Shown here: positions 54,682 to 63,007 of the stretch, piece by piece
Numbering within the stretch: the first letter of the stretch is position 1
How the letters are laid out: each line of letters begins with the position of its first letter
Assembly: GCA_028289445.1 (NCBI GenBank)
Contig: JANQPO010000020.1
Coordinates: forward strand, 62,001 to 126,000
Origin: Tepidamorphaceae bacterium
GTDB lineage: Bacteria; Pseudomonadota; Alphaproteobacteria; Rhizobiales; JAKSCL01
Direction: 5' to 3'
DNA: 64,000 nucleotides
Position numbers and translations under genes: made by a program
The notes under the pieces: generated by a model
The model's database searches: none
What the model was told of the DNA's origin: nothing
The model's input: only the letters and a program-made list of their open reading frames with translations

Positions 54682-55812
54682 ATGCCAGCACTGATTGCTC
54701 TCCTCGGGACGTTCGAGACGAAGTCCGAAGAGCTCACGGCCCTGTCCGATCTCCTCAAAGCCAAGGGCTTGGAGGTTTTGAAGATCGACCTGTCGCTTGC
54801 GGCGGGCGGCTCGACATTGCCGGGTGACGAGAAAGTGCGACGGATGATCGAAATCGCCAAGGAGGCGACGGAGAAGATCGTCGCGGCGAACCCGACGGCC
54901 GCGGTTGCAATCGGCGGCGGGACGGGTAGCGAGATGGCGATGCGCGCCATGCAGCCCTTACCCGTCGCCATGCCCAAATTCATGATCACCACGCTGCCGT
55001 TCGATCCGCGAAACGCCGTCGCGGACAATGCCATCACCCTGATCCCAACCCTCTGCGACATCCAGGGCATGAACGCGGTTCTGCGCAGCGCTTTCGCGCG
55101 CACCGCCGCGATGGTGGCCGGTGCAGCCAACGAGATCGTCGAGCCTGAGGCGGGCGCGCTAAGTGTAGCGGTTACACTCTTGGGCGTGACCCAAAAGGCC
55201 GGAGACGAATTGCTGCGACAACTGCGCGCCAATGGGTATGAAACATCGGCCTTCCATGCCGCGGGCTATGGCGGCGCCGCGCTGACGCGTTTCGCCGAAG
55301 AGGGCTTGTTTTGCGGTATGATCGACATGACCGTGCACGAAATCGTGCGCATGCACGTGGCCGGATCGCATGTGCCCATGCCTGGCCGTTTCACCTCCAC
55401 GGCACACTTGCCCAGGGTCGTTCTGCCCGGTGCGATGAATTTCTTCGATGCCGGTCCCTATGACGGAATGCCACCCGAGTTTCGGGATCGCGCGAATTAT
55501 CGTCACTCCAGCTATTTCACGCATGTGAAGCTACGTCGCGACGAGATTGTCCGCGCGGCCCAGGCTTTGGCCGCGGATCTCAATCAGTCCACCGCGCCTT
55601 GCGAAGTGCTTGTCCCAATGGGCGGGTTTAGCAGCGAGGATCGCATCGGCGGCGCCATCGAAGACTTGGAGCTTCGCGAATGCGCTGCGGAGATTTTCGA
55701 GACAGAAGCGCGCGCCTATGCCGCCACCCGCCTCCCTTTTCACATCAACGACCCCGAGACGGCGACCGAAGCGGTCTCCCGCCTCATGCCACATCTCACA
55801 GCAGAGACCTGA
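54682..55812 (+). CDS. Tm-1-like ATP-binding domain protein (UPF0261)
   Basis: 376 residues. The N-terminus ALIALLGTFETKSEEL and the glycine-rich VAIGGGTGSEMA block mark the UPF0261/Tm-1-like family, named for the tomato mosaic virus resistance protein. Bacterial members sit in sugar-acid and aldolase operons, and their reaction is not established. The C-terminal half (GAMNFFDAGPYDGMPPEF, VPMGGFSSED) is conserved in the family. It is slightly shorter than the usual 400 or so residues. Part of the ABC operon. Confidence 0.82.
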   Translation: MPALIALLGTFETKSEELTALSDLLKAKGLEVLKIDLSLAAGGSTLPGDEKVRRMIEIAKEATEKIVAANPTAAVAIGGGTGSEMAMRAMQPLPVAMPKFMITTLPFDPRNAVADNAITLIPTLCDIQGMNAVLRSAFARTAAMVAGAANEIVEPEAGALSVAVTLLGVTQKAGDELLRQLRANGYETSAFHAAGYGGAALTRFAEEGLFCGMIDMTVHEIVRMHVAGSHVPMPGRFTSTAHLPRVVLPGAMNFFDAGPYDGMPPEFRDRANYRHSSYFTHVKLRRDEIVRAAQALAADLNQSTAPCEVLVPMGGFSSEDRIGGAIEDLELRECAAEIFETEARAYAATRLPFHINDPETATEAVSRLMPHLTAET

Positions 55813-55815
55813 TCC

Positions 55816-56499
55816 ATGTCCGACAATCTCGATTTCCACGATATCCTTGCCAAGAAGGACGATCTGATCGCCACGGCGAAGCGCTGTTTCGATCTTCGGC
55901 TGCAGACCAATGCGGGCGGGAACCTTTCGGTCTGTCTGGCGTCGCGCGAAGCGATCGTGATCAAGCCGTCCGGTGTGGGCTATAACGAGTGCACACGCGA
56001 GAACCTGCAGATCGTTCTGCTCGACGGGACGGTGCTGCCGTCGGAGCTGCCGCTCAAGCCCTCGAAGGACCTTGAGTTTCATCTCGAAATCTACCGGCGG
56101 CGGGACGACATTGACGCAATTGTCCACTGCCACAGTCCATGGGCGACAGGGTACGCCAGCGCTGGACTGGAAGTCCCCTGCTTGACGGTTCAAACGGTCG
56201 AGAAGATTGGCCGCATGCCGCTCATTCCGCTCAATGACGATCTCGGTCCGCAATCGGCGGAGATGATCGGCCCCTACTTCGATGACCCCAATATCCGGGC
56301 TGCGGTCATGGCGAACCACGGGACGATTGGCACCGGCAAGACGCTTCTGGCCGCGCAATATCTGGTCGAGATCATCGAGGAGACCGCGCATATCGCCTTC
56401 GTGCGGGATGCCATGGTGGCGGCCCATGGGCTCCAGGCGCCGCCGATGCCGCGCTTCGGTACGCTCAAGGATCAAGAAGCCGCGCTCGCTGGGGGCTGA
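55816..56499 (+). CDS. Class II aldolase (fuculose-1-phosphate aldolase-like)
   Basis: 227 residues. Zinc ligands are expected at His104 and His106 (HCHSPWATGYA) and the His of NHGTIGTG, with the acid/base Glu in EFHLEIY (about 87) and the phosphate loop in NAGGNLSV / KPSGVGYNE (33-58). The size and motifs fit fuculose- or ribulose-phosphate aldolases and epimerases (FucA/AraD). It is the second class II aldolase of the island, so two aldol steps or an aldolase plus an AraD-like epimerase are possible. Confidence 0.85.
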   Translation: MSDNLDFHDILAKKDDLIATAKRCFDLRLQTNAGGNLSVCLASREAIVIKPSGVGYNECTRENLQIVLLDGTVLPSELPLKPSKDLEFHLEIYRRRDDIDAIVHCHSPWATGYASAGLEVPCLTVQTVEKIGRMPLIPLNDDLGPQSAEMIGPYFDDPNIRAAVMANHGTIGTGKTLLAAQYLVEIIEETAHIAFVRDAMVAAHGLQAPPMPRFGTLKDQEAALAGG

Positions 56500-56505
56500 C
56501 GCGGT

Positions 56506-57438
56506 ATGCCGCTAACGCTCTCGCTCAACACAAACCCGCTCGTAAACCGGTTTGCTGAGCCGAGCGATCTGATAAAAACTGTCGCGCGCGACATGAAAAT
56601 TCGCGATCTTCAGTTGACCCATGAGTTCATCAATCCGAGCTGGCCGGCATCCGTTCTTCGCCGGCTGATCGGCGACATGAACCAGGCGCTACGAGCGACC
56701 GGCGTGCGCATCACCTCCGGCATGACTGGACCGTATGGACGGCTCAACCATTTCGGCCATCCGGATCGTGATGTGCGGCGCTATTACGTGGATTGGTTCA
56801 AGACGTTTGCCGATATCATCGTAGATCTTGGAGGCAGTGCGGTCGGCACCCAGTTTGCGATTTTCACCTATCGCGACTTTGATGACCCTAAGCGTCGTGA
56901 AGACCTGATTCAGAGTGCCATCGATTGCTGGTCACAGGTCGCCGAGCATGGGCGCACGGCGGGATTGGACTATGTTTTTTGGGAACCCATGAGCGTCGGC
57001 CGCGAGTTCGGTCCGACGATCGCCGAGACCATGGCGCTACAGGAGCGACTGACCAAAGCGCAAATGGCGATCCCGATGTGGATGATGGCGGACATCGACC
57101 ACGGCGATCCGACTTCACCCAATCCTGAGGACTCCGACCCTTATGCATGGGCGCGCGCGGTGCCAAAGGTGTCGCCGATCATTCACATCAAACAGTCGAT
57201 GATGGACAAGTCCGGCCATCGGCCGTTCACGGCGGAACATAACGCAAAGGGCGCGATCCAACCGGAGCCCTTGCTGGCGGCTTTTGCCGAGGGCGAGGCC
57301 AAGGACAATGAGATCTGCCTTGAGCTGTCTTTCAAGGAGCGCGAGCCTCACGACCGTCGCGTGATTGCCGATATTGCCGAAAGCGTGGCTTTTTGGGCGC
57401 CGTACATCGACACCGGAGCCGCTGACCTCAAAGTCTGA
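56506..57438 (+). CDS. EryC-family sugar-phosphate epimerase (TIM barrel)
   Basis: 310 residues with a xylose-isomerase-like TIM barrel. The start LSLNTNPLVNRFAEP and the blocks LQLTHEFINPSWPA, MTGPYGRLNHFGHPD, YVFWEPMS and MMADIDHGD match, from memory, the EryC proteins of erythritol catabolism (D-erythrulose-1-phosphate 3-epimerase). Metal ligands are likely the Glu of WEPMS, the Asp/His of DIDHGD and a Glu of ICLELSF. This points to a C4 ketose phosphate in the pathway. It is the last gene of the operon. The exact reaction is inferred. Confidence 0.75.
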   Translation: MPLTLSLNTNPLVNRFAEPSDLIKTVARDMKIRDLQLTHEFINPSWPASVLRRLIGDMNQALRATGVRITSGMTGPYGRLNHFGHPDRDVRRYYVDWFKTFADIIVDLGGSAVGTQFAIFTYRDFDDPKRREDLIQSAIDCWSQVAEHGRTAGLDYVFWEPMSVGREFGPTIAETMALQERLTKAQMAIPMWMMADIDHGDPTSPNPEDSDPYAWARAVPKVSPIIHIKQSMMDKSGHRPFTAEHNAKGAIQPEPLLAAFAEGEAKDNEICLELSFKEREPHDRRVIADIAESVAFWAPYIDTGAADLKV

Positions 57439-57568
57439 TTTGGGCGAGGTTCGAGGCATTCATTCGGCGCCAAAGCGTCCAAATTCCTAGCTTCGCAGGA
57501 GTTTTGCAGCGCACCGGTGCAGGTGGAGCTAGATCGGAATTAATTTGGTCCGCTCACCTCACGTGCCT

Positions 57569-57719
57569 TCCCGGACGCGCTGCGGCATAATATGCCGCTG
57601 CGCTGATCCGGGATCGTTCGAGGTTTGGAACCTGCGTCGTTGACAACGCGATTCCGGTTCTGCGGTGCACCGCGCCCGGGATGACGAGAGAGGGGAATGA
57701 CTCCATTTGAACGCATTCC
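57569..57719. repeat. Mosaic intergenic repeat with strong hairpins
   Basis: TCCCGGA / TCCGGGA (57569-57613) enclose GCGCTGCGGCAT-AAT-ATGCCGCTGCGC, a 12-base stem with one mismatch. GATCCGGGATC and GCGCCCGGGATGACGAGAG further on complete an element like those dispersed in Bradyrhizobium and relatives. Next to it GGAATG (57694) and CATTCC (57714) form another inverted repeat just beyond the stop of the minus-strand gene. This fills most of the 284-base gap 57439-57722, which holds no gene. Confidence 0.6.
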
Positions 57720-57722
57720 GCT

Positions 57723-58541
57723 CTAGTGCGACATGAAAACCGGGACTTTAGCGAGCTTCATCACGTCGGTCGTCACGCCGCCCACCAGGTCATGGGCGAA
57801 CTTGCTGTGCTCGAACGCGCCCATGATGATGATCTCAGCGGAAAGGTCTTCCGCAGCCGCCAGGATCGTTTGGCCCGTTCCGGTTTTGCGCGGACGAACC
57901 TGAAGATCGGCCCGGATGCCATGACGCTCAAGATTGGTCATCAAACGATCGGTTCCCGGCAGCTCAGTCTTGCCAATGGTCAAAACCGTGACCTTTGGCT
58001 TTTCTTCGAGAACCGGCATCGCATCGCCAAGCGCGCGCGCTGCGGAACGTTTTCCGTCCCAGGCAATCAGGGCGTGATCGGACAGCTTCGTTGACTCGAA
58101 ATCCTCCGGCACGATGAGCACCGGCCGCCCACTTTGCAACGCGATTTTATCCGGGCTCGCGGCTAGATGCGCATCTTCCGGTCGCTCGGTCGGGTTGGTC
58201 AATACAACCAGGTCGAACACGCGCGCATAGGTCGAGACATCCGCGACGCCGGCCGCCTTCAGATCAACGAACTCTGCGCGCTCCGGTTTCCCGAACTCCG
58301 TCATCACGGTGTCGAAGCGGGCTTGGATTTCGGCAAGCCGTTCCGCATCCAGCCTGCGAAGCTCCGTCCTGACGACGCTGTTCAGTCGAGCGCCGTACTG
58401 TTTTTCGATCGTCGAGGGTCCGTGGCTGACAATTCCGGTGATCCAGGCATCGTTGTGTTCCGCGATGCGGATGGCGTGCCGCAGCGCGCTGCCGGTTTTC
58501 GTCCACCCGCTATAAGCAGCAAGAATATTCTTTAGAGACAT
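57723..58541 (-). CDS. Tandem universal stress protein
   Basis: 272 residues from the ATG at 58541 (MSLKNILAAYSGW). Two UspA-like halves are visible; the second has the cleaner block HALIAWDGKRSAARAL and ends with the ATP-loop-like region IIMGAFEHSKFAHDLVGGVTTDVMKLAKVPVFMSH. An open frame extends upstream to 58754, but it runs into the next gene and has no family similarity. Role in stress is known only at family level. Confidence 0.82.
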   Translation of the reverse strand: MSLKNILAAYSGWTKTGSALRHAIRIAEHNDAWITGIVSHGPSTIEKQYGARLNSVVRTELRRLDAERLAEIQARFDTVMTEFGKPERAEFVDLKAAGVADVSTYARVFDLVVLTNPTERPEDAHLAASPDKIALQSGRPVLIVPEDFESTKLSDHALIAWDGKRSAARALGDAMPVLEEKPKVTVLTIGKTELPGTDRLMTNLERHGIRADLQVRPRKTGTGQTILAAAEDLSAEIIIMGAFEHSKFAHDLVGGVTTDVMKLAKVPVFMSH

Positions 58542-58563
58542 CGGCACACTTTGTTCTTGGACA

Positions 58564-59412
58564 TCAGACCTCGAAGCACTGGAGATCCTCGACGATCCCG
58601 AACGGGCCATCGAAATGGTCTTTGAGATCAGCAAGGGCGCTTCGGTGCCCATCCTCGCTGTCCATGTGGATGCGGAAGTGGCTGAGCAGTAGGCGCTTGA
58701 CGCCCGCCCGTGTCGCCATCTGGGCGATTTGAGGCGGTGTCGGCGACATCTCAATCAGCGCCGGATGTACATCCTCGCCCGAGAGACGATAGCACCAGTG
58801 GAGCAACAGGTCGGCGTCATGGCTCAACCGTTCCAATTCGTCACACAGTGCGGCGTCGCCCGAATAGACAAACTTCCTGTCTCCGTTCTCCACAGAGAAC
58901 GCCATGCAATCGAAGGCCGGCTGGGCGTGCGGAACCTCGCATGATTTCAGCTCCCAGCCGTTGCCCTTGTGCGAGAACCCAGGCTTGATCTCGACAACGT
59001 TCGGGCTCGGCCAGGGGCGCGGCAGGGTTCCACCGCGCGCCAGCCAAACCTCTTGGCTAGGACGAAGCTCGGTGCGGGCGTAGAGATCGGCGGAAAGCAC
59101 ACCGTCCTTGCCGAAATATCCTTCCGTGATTTTCGCGATCGGCGTCGGACCCCAAACGTTGAGAGGTGCCGCGCCTTCGTCCCATGCGGCGTGCACAATC
59201 CGCGCATAATCCATCATGTGGTCGGTATGGAGATGGCTAAGAAAGAGGTGCGTGATATCCGACGGTAGGCGACCCGATCGAACCAGATTGTCGAAGACGC
59301 CGCCGCCGCAATCGAACAAGATGCGATCGTCGCCGATCTCCAGCAGATAGCCTGACGACGCGCGCCGGTCATACGCTTCCGGCGAACCGGAGCCCAGGAT
59401 CGTCAGCTTCAT
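58564..59412 (-). CDS. Metallo-beta-lactamase fold hydrolase (RNase Z/ELAC-like group)
   Basis: 282 residues. The metal motif HLFLSHLHTDHMMDYAR gives HxHxDH at about 61-66, with a further Asp in YSGDAALCDE and His in LLLSHFRIH near the C-terminus. The fold group includes RNase Z-like, arylsulfatase AtsA-like and lactonase enzymes. Translational overlap with the sulfatase gene (4 bases, ATGA) suggests the two act on the same compound. Substrate unknown. Confidence 0.82.
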   Translation of the reverse strand: MKLTILGSGSPEAYDRRASSGYLLEIGDDRILFDCGGGVFDNLVRSGRLPSDITHLFLSHLHTDHMMDYARIVHAAWDEGAAPLNVWGPTPIAKITEGYFGKDGVLSADLYARTELRPSQEVWLARGGTLPRPWPSPNVVEIKPGFSHKGNGWELKSCEVPHAQPAFDCMAFSVENGDRKFVYSGDAALCDELERLSHDADLLLHWCYRLSGEDVHPALIEMSPTPPQIAQMATRAGVKRLLLSHFRIHMDSEDGHRSALADLKDHFDGPFGIVEDLQCFEV

Positions 59413-60848
59413 GCCATCACCTGTGGGGCCGGCGTGGCGCCGGGTGCACCAAGCTTCAGCGCTGCCTCGCGGCCGCCGAATTTCTGGATCAGCCGCGCCT
59501 GGTCGGCGAACGCTTGTGTGTCGACGGCCTCGGGATCGCAGATCGCGCGCAATGCTCGTTCCATCGACTCCAAGACGTCGCGATGTGTTGCGTCGCCGGC
59601 AAGGTTGAAGAGCTCTTCCGGGTCGGACTCAAGATCGAAGAGTTCCGGCGGGAAGCCGATATAGTGATTGTACTTCCACCGGCCTTTTTTCAGCATGAAC
59701 GCGCCCGAGACCGCGCCGGCCGCGTGGTATTCACTGAAGACAACGCGTTCTGGATCGTCCACACCCCTGGCAATATCCGTCAACGAACGGATACCCTCGG
59801 CGCCGTCGAGCGGGGCGCCGAAATGGTCGGTAATCGTTTTTGACAGGTCGAGAAGGCTGATCGCCGTTTCGCATGTACCGATTGGGACATCCGGTCCCGC
59901 CACGATCATCGGGACGGCCACGCTTTCCTGATAGAGATTCGACTTCCCCCAAAGGCCGCGCGCGCCGACGTTGTCGCCGTGGTCGGACGTGTAGACAATC
60001 GTCGTCTTGTCGAGCGCTCCTGATGCGTCCAGCGCGCCGACGATTTCGCCGACATTGTGGTCGAGCCATGAGCACAGCCCGTAATAGGCCGACATCGCGC
60101 GCAGCCGTTCATCCTCGCTTTCGAACTTGGATTCAGAATCCATGAATGCGTTCTGCTTTTCGACCCAGGGATGGCGCGCGTGGCCGTCGCGTGGATGCAG
60201 CTTGGCGCGCGGGTGGATGTCGGGCGGATAGAGATCGAAGAACGCTTCGGGTGCGACCAGCGGGAAATGTGGCGCGACAAGGCCGACATAGAGGCACCAG
60301 GGGCGTGCGTCGCCGGACGAGGCCCGGTCGGCAATCCACTGCGTCGCGTGTTGCGTGACCGACGCGTCGTACTCGATGTAAGTGCTTTCGCCCGGCCCGA
60401 TGTATTCGCCCAGCATGCGGCCCTTACCGTGAACCCGTTCCTCTTCCTTGCGGATTGAGGCCCAGACCATGCCGATGCCGCCGGCCACCATCATCGGAAT
60501 GTGCTCGACATCGAACCCGGCCGGGTCCTCCTCGGCGCGATAGTGCAGCTTGCCGATCGACTCGACCGGCACGCCCTTGTCTTGCAACGCATGACCCCAG
60601 CCGGGAATGGACCCGTCATAGGGCATCGCGTTGTCCCACATACGGGTCTGGTGGACGTATTTGCCGGTGGCAAAACTTGCCCGCGCCGGCACGCAGATCG
60701 GACACGGCGTGTAGGCGTCGGTGAACAGCGTGCCGCGTGCCGCCAGCGCATCGAGGTGCGGCGTCTTTACGAACGGATGCCCGGCGCAGCCCATCGCGCG
60801 AGCTTGATGCTCGTCGGACATGATGATGAGCAGATTGGATACGCTCAT
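59409..60848 (-). CDS. Sulfatase-family hydrolase (type I, cysteine formylglycine)
   Basis: 479 residues. The sulfatase signature CVPARASFATGK holds CxPxR with Cys52, the residue oxidised to formylglycine; the metal Asp/His set is MSDEH near the N-terminus and YTSDHGDNVG. It resembles choline-sulfatase-like enzymes and alkaline-phosphatase-fold phosphonate hydrolases, so a sulfate or phosphonate ester are both possible. No signal peptide is seen, so it works in the cytoplasm after uptake. It overlaps both neighbours by 4 bases. Confidence 0.85.
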   Translation of the reverse strand: MSVSNLLIIMSDEHQARAMGCAGHPFVKTPHLDALAARGTLFTDAYTPCPICVPARASFATGKYVHQTRMWDNAMPYDGSIPGWGHALQDKGVPVESIGKLHYRAEEDPAGFDVEHIPMMVAGGIGMVWASIRKEEERVHGKGRMLGEYIGPGESTYIEYDASVTQHATQWIADRASSGDARPWCLYVGLVAPHFPLVAPEAFFDLYPPDIHPRAKLHPRDGHARHPWVEKQNAFMDSESKFESEDERLRAMSAYYGLCSWLDHNVGEIVGALDASGALDKTTIVYTSDHGDNVGARGLWGKSNLYQESVAVPMIVAGPDVPIGTCETAISLLDLSKTITDHFGAPLDGAEGIRSLTDIARGVDDPERVVFSEYHAAGAVSGAFMLKKGRWKYNHYIGFPPELFDLESDPEELFNLAGDATHRDVLESMERALRAICDPEAVDTQAFADQARLIQKFGGREAALKLGAPGATPAPQVMA

Positions 60849-61324
60849 ACCGAAAACACGCGGGCTTCTGCGGCCAGTTCGAGTTTTTCGAGCGCGGAGA
60901 AAATGGACTTCGTTTCAGTCTTCGATAGTCCTGCCATCAAAAACCTTTGCCGCTGGCGCATCTTTGGCAATGTCTTCCCGAAAATCCGTCGCCCCTTGGC
61001 GGTCAGCGAAAGCCGTTGCTGGCGTTGATCGGTGTCGTCTCCCCGCGTGGCAACTAGACCATCCTCGACCATACCCTTCAGGCAACGGCTCAATTGTCCT
61101 TTGTCCATCATCGTGGTTCGTCTGATGCCCGAATGGGTCGTCGATCCCGAAGGGCCGATAGCCAACATGATCCGCCAATAGGCCAGCGGAATGCCCGAAT
61201 TCTCTTCCAGAAATCTGGCGGCCTGCACGTTCAGCTTGGAATGGACGATATGGAGTCGCCAGGTCAACACATCCTGTAGCGGGGCGTCGTCATTGAATTC
61301 GGACGGATACTTCGCGATTGTCAT
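60845..61324 (-). CDS. MarR-family transcriptional regulator
   Basis: 159 residues with the winged-helix core at about 45-105, including the DNA-reading region MMDKGQLSRCLKGMVEDGLV and the wing DDTDQRQQRLSLTAKGRRIF. It is the first gene of the minus-strand arm (marR-sulfatase-MBL) and is divergent from the TctCBA transporter. Two mirror-image palindromes lie between them, so it probably represses both directions and itself. Confidence 0.9.
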   Translation of the reverse strand: MTIAKYPSEFNDDAPLQDVLTWRLHIVHSKLNVQAARFLEENSGIPLAYWRIMLAIGPSGSTTHSGIRRTTMMDKGQLSRCLKGMVEDGLVATRGDDTDQRQQRLSLTAKGRRIFGKTLPKMRQRQRFLMAGLSKTETKSIFSALEKLELAAEARVFSV

Positions 61325-61358
61325 ACCTGCCTCGTCATTTAAAGCAGGGTATCAGGAT

Positions 61359-61396
61359 TAGTTGACAAGTCAACTTTTTCGTTGACTTGTCAACTA
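61359..61396. promoter_or_regulatory. Divergent promoter with two mirror-image MarR boxes
   Basis: GTTGACAAGTCAAC (61361-61374) and GTTGACTTGTCAAC (61381-61394) are each palindromic and are reverse complements of each other. With two flanking bases they form a perfect 16-base inverted repeat around TTTTTC. For tctC, TTGACT (61382-61387), 16 bases and TAAAGT make a promoter; for marR, TTGACT on the other strand, 16 bases and TACCCT do the same. Both -35 boxes lie inside operator arms. Confidence 0.75.
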
Positions 61397-61436
61397 ATTT
61401 GACTAAAGTCCAAGTCAAGAAATTGGGAGGAACACG

Positions 61437-62387
61437 ATGGCCAGAACTATCTCGAAGCTTTTCGCCTGCGCCTGCGCGACCTTATTTGCGACCGGTGCGT
61501 TGGCGGCCGATTGGACCCCACCCGGTCCGATCAAACTGATGATCGGCTTCCGCGCGGGCGGTGGCGCCGACACGCAGGCCCGCCTCATCGCCGAAGCGCT
61601 TGAGGAAAATAAGGGATGGAAATTCATCCCCGAACAGGTGACCGGCAAGGGTGGCATCAACCTAGCGGCAGCGCTCAAGGATCAGCCCAATGACGGCACC
61701 GCAATCGGCATGGTCGTCACCGAAACGCTCGGCTACAACATGGCCGCGTCCAATTCCGGTCTGACGCCACAGGACTTCACCGGCCTGACAACGACCGCCG
61801 GGTTCCAAATGGGCGTGGTCGCGCTTTCGTCGAAAGGCTGGAAATCCTTCGACGATGTCGTGGCGGCGGCAAAAGGCGGTGCCGAACTTCGTTTCGGCGC
61901 CATGAGCCCAAGGCTGGCCGATCTCGCCTATCTGGTCGGCAAGGCCCAAGGCGTGGATTTCAATATCGTCTCGGTGAGGGGCGGAAAGGGCGTCATGGAC
62001 GGCGTCAATGCCGGCGATCTCGACCTCGGCTTCATGGCCGGCATCCAGGCCAAGGGCGTTGCAGCAGGCGATCTTGTGAACCTCGCTTCGGCGCTCTCGA
62101 CACCGCTCGTGCAGACTCCGGATGCACCGACCTTCAAGGACCTTGGCGTCGAATTCAATGCCGATGGTTATTTCGTCTTTATCGGGCCGGCCGGCATGCC
62201 CGCGGAGGCGCGCGACGCGCTGGCATCGGCGATAGCCGAAATCGTGGCGGACGAAAACTCCAAGGCGGGTGGCATCGTCAAGAAGGCGTTCGGCGGTGCC
62301 GCGACAATCAGCGGTGACGAGCTTACGGCGCTTCTCGACGGCGATTTCGCGAACGCCGGGAAGCTGCTTGAGGCCGCCTCTGAGTAA
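61437..62387 (+). CDS. TctC-type tripartite tricarboxylate transporter substrate-binding protein
   Basis: 316 residues with a Sec signal peptide (ending ATGALA-AD). The mature start WTPPGPIKLMIGFRAGGGADTQARLIAEAL has the family's typical PGG-like ligand loop and is followed by QVTGKGGINLAAAL. It delivers the ligand to TctAB. The ribosome site is GGGAGGA, 7 bases before the ATG. The neighbouring sulfatase suggests a sulfated or otherwise anionic ligand, but the TTT family covers many carboxylates. Confidence 0.9.
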   Translation: MARTISKLFACACATLFATGALAADWTPPGPIKLMIGFRAGGGADTQARLIAEALEENKGWKFIPEQVTGKGGINLAAALKDQPNDGTAIGMVVTETLGYNMAASNSGLTPQDFTGLTTTAGFQMGVVALSSKGWKSFDDVVAAAKGGAELRFGAMSPRLADLAYLVGKAQGVDFNIVSVRGGKGVMDGVNAGDLDLGFMAGIQAKGVAAGDLVNLASALSTPLVQTPDAPTFKDLGVEFNADGYFVFIGPAGMPAEARDALASAIAEIVADENSKAGGIVKKAFGGAATISGDELTALLDGDFANAGKLLEAASE

Positions 62388-62395
62388 ACCCGACC

Positions 62396-62421
62396 AGGGG
62401 CCGTGCGGACACGGCCCCTTT
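62396..62421 (+). terminator. Hairpin after the tctC gene
   Basis: AGGGGCCGTG (62396-62405), loop CGGA and the exact complement CACGGCCCCT (62410-62419), then TT. It starts 8 bases after the tctC stop. As with the two ABC receptors in this window, it probably sets a high receptor-to-membrane-subunit ratio. Confidence 0.65.
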
Positions 62422-62443
62422 CCGTCGGGAAGGAGGTTCGATT

Positions 62444-63007
62444 GTGGGCGCATCCAGAAGCAACCTCATTCTCGGTCTGCTCATCGTCGCCTTTTCGCTG
62501 CTCCTCCTCTTTGTCTGGGTGCCGTTGGACACGGAGACCGGTCTGATCGAAAAGGTCCGGCGTCAGGTCACCATCGGCGACGCCTTGGCGCCAACCGTCG
62601 CCGGACTATTCTTGCTGATCGGCGGCACAATCCTGGTTCTGTTCGAGCGCAAGGCGCCCCAACAGCCGACCGTCGGTCTCAGTAGCCTCGGCTTCATCGG
62701 CGCCGTTGCGCTTGTTCTCATCGTGAGCCTGTTTGCGATGCGCTATGCTGGACCGGCATTGGTGGCGATTGCCAACTTGGCATCGGACACGCCACAGGAG
62801 TATCGCCTGCTACGCGACGCGATCCCCTGGAAGTATACTGGCTATTTTCTTGGCGGATCCGCCATGTTGGTTGGATTGATTTCGCTCGTGGAGGGGCGCA
62901 TCCGCGCCGTGACGGTTGCCGTCGCCATCGCAGCGGTCGTCGTTTTGATTATCCTTTATGACCTACCGTTCGACGATCTCTTGTTGCCGCCCAACGGAGA
63001 CGTCTAG
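62444..63007 (+). CDS. TctB-type small membrane subunit
   Basis: 187 residues from a GTG start with GGGAAGGAGG upstream. Four hydrophobic segments (about 7-24, 50-67, 80-100 and 125-165, the last a double) fit TctB, the small, poorly conserved membrane subunit of tripartite tricarboxylate transporters. Its stop TAG overlaps the GTG start of tctA by one base. Confidence 0.82.
   Translation: MGASRSNLILGLLIVAFSLLLLFVWVPLDTETGLIEKVRRQVTIGDALAPTVAGLFLLIGGTILVLFERKAPQQPTVGLSSLGFIGAVALVLIVSLFAMRYAGPALVAIANLASDTPQEYRLLRDAIPWKYTGYFLGGSAMLVGLISLVEGRIRAVTVAVAIAAVVVLIILYDLPFDDLLLPPNGDV

Noticed and set aside
57439-57722. A small gene or tRNA in the 284-base gap
   Set aside because: No plausible short frame with a ribosome site and no cloverleaf; the hairpins belong to an intergenic repeat.
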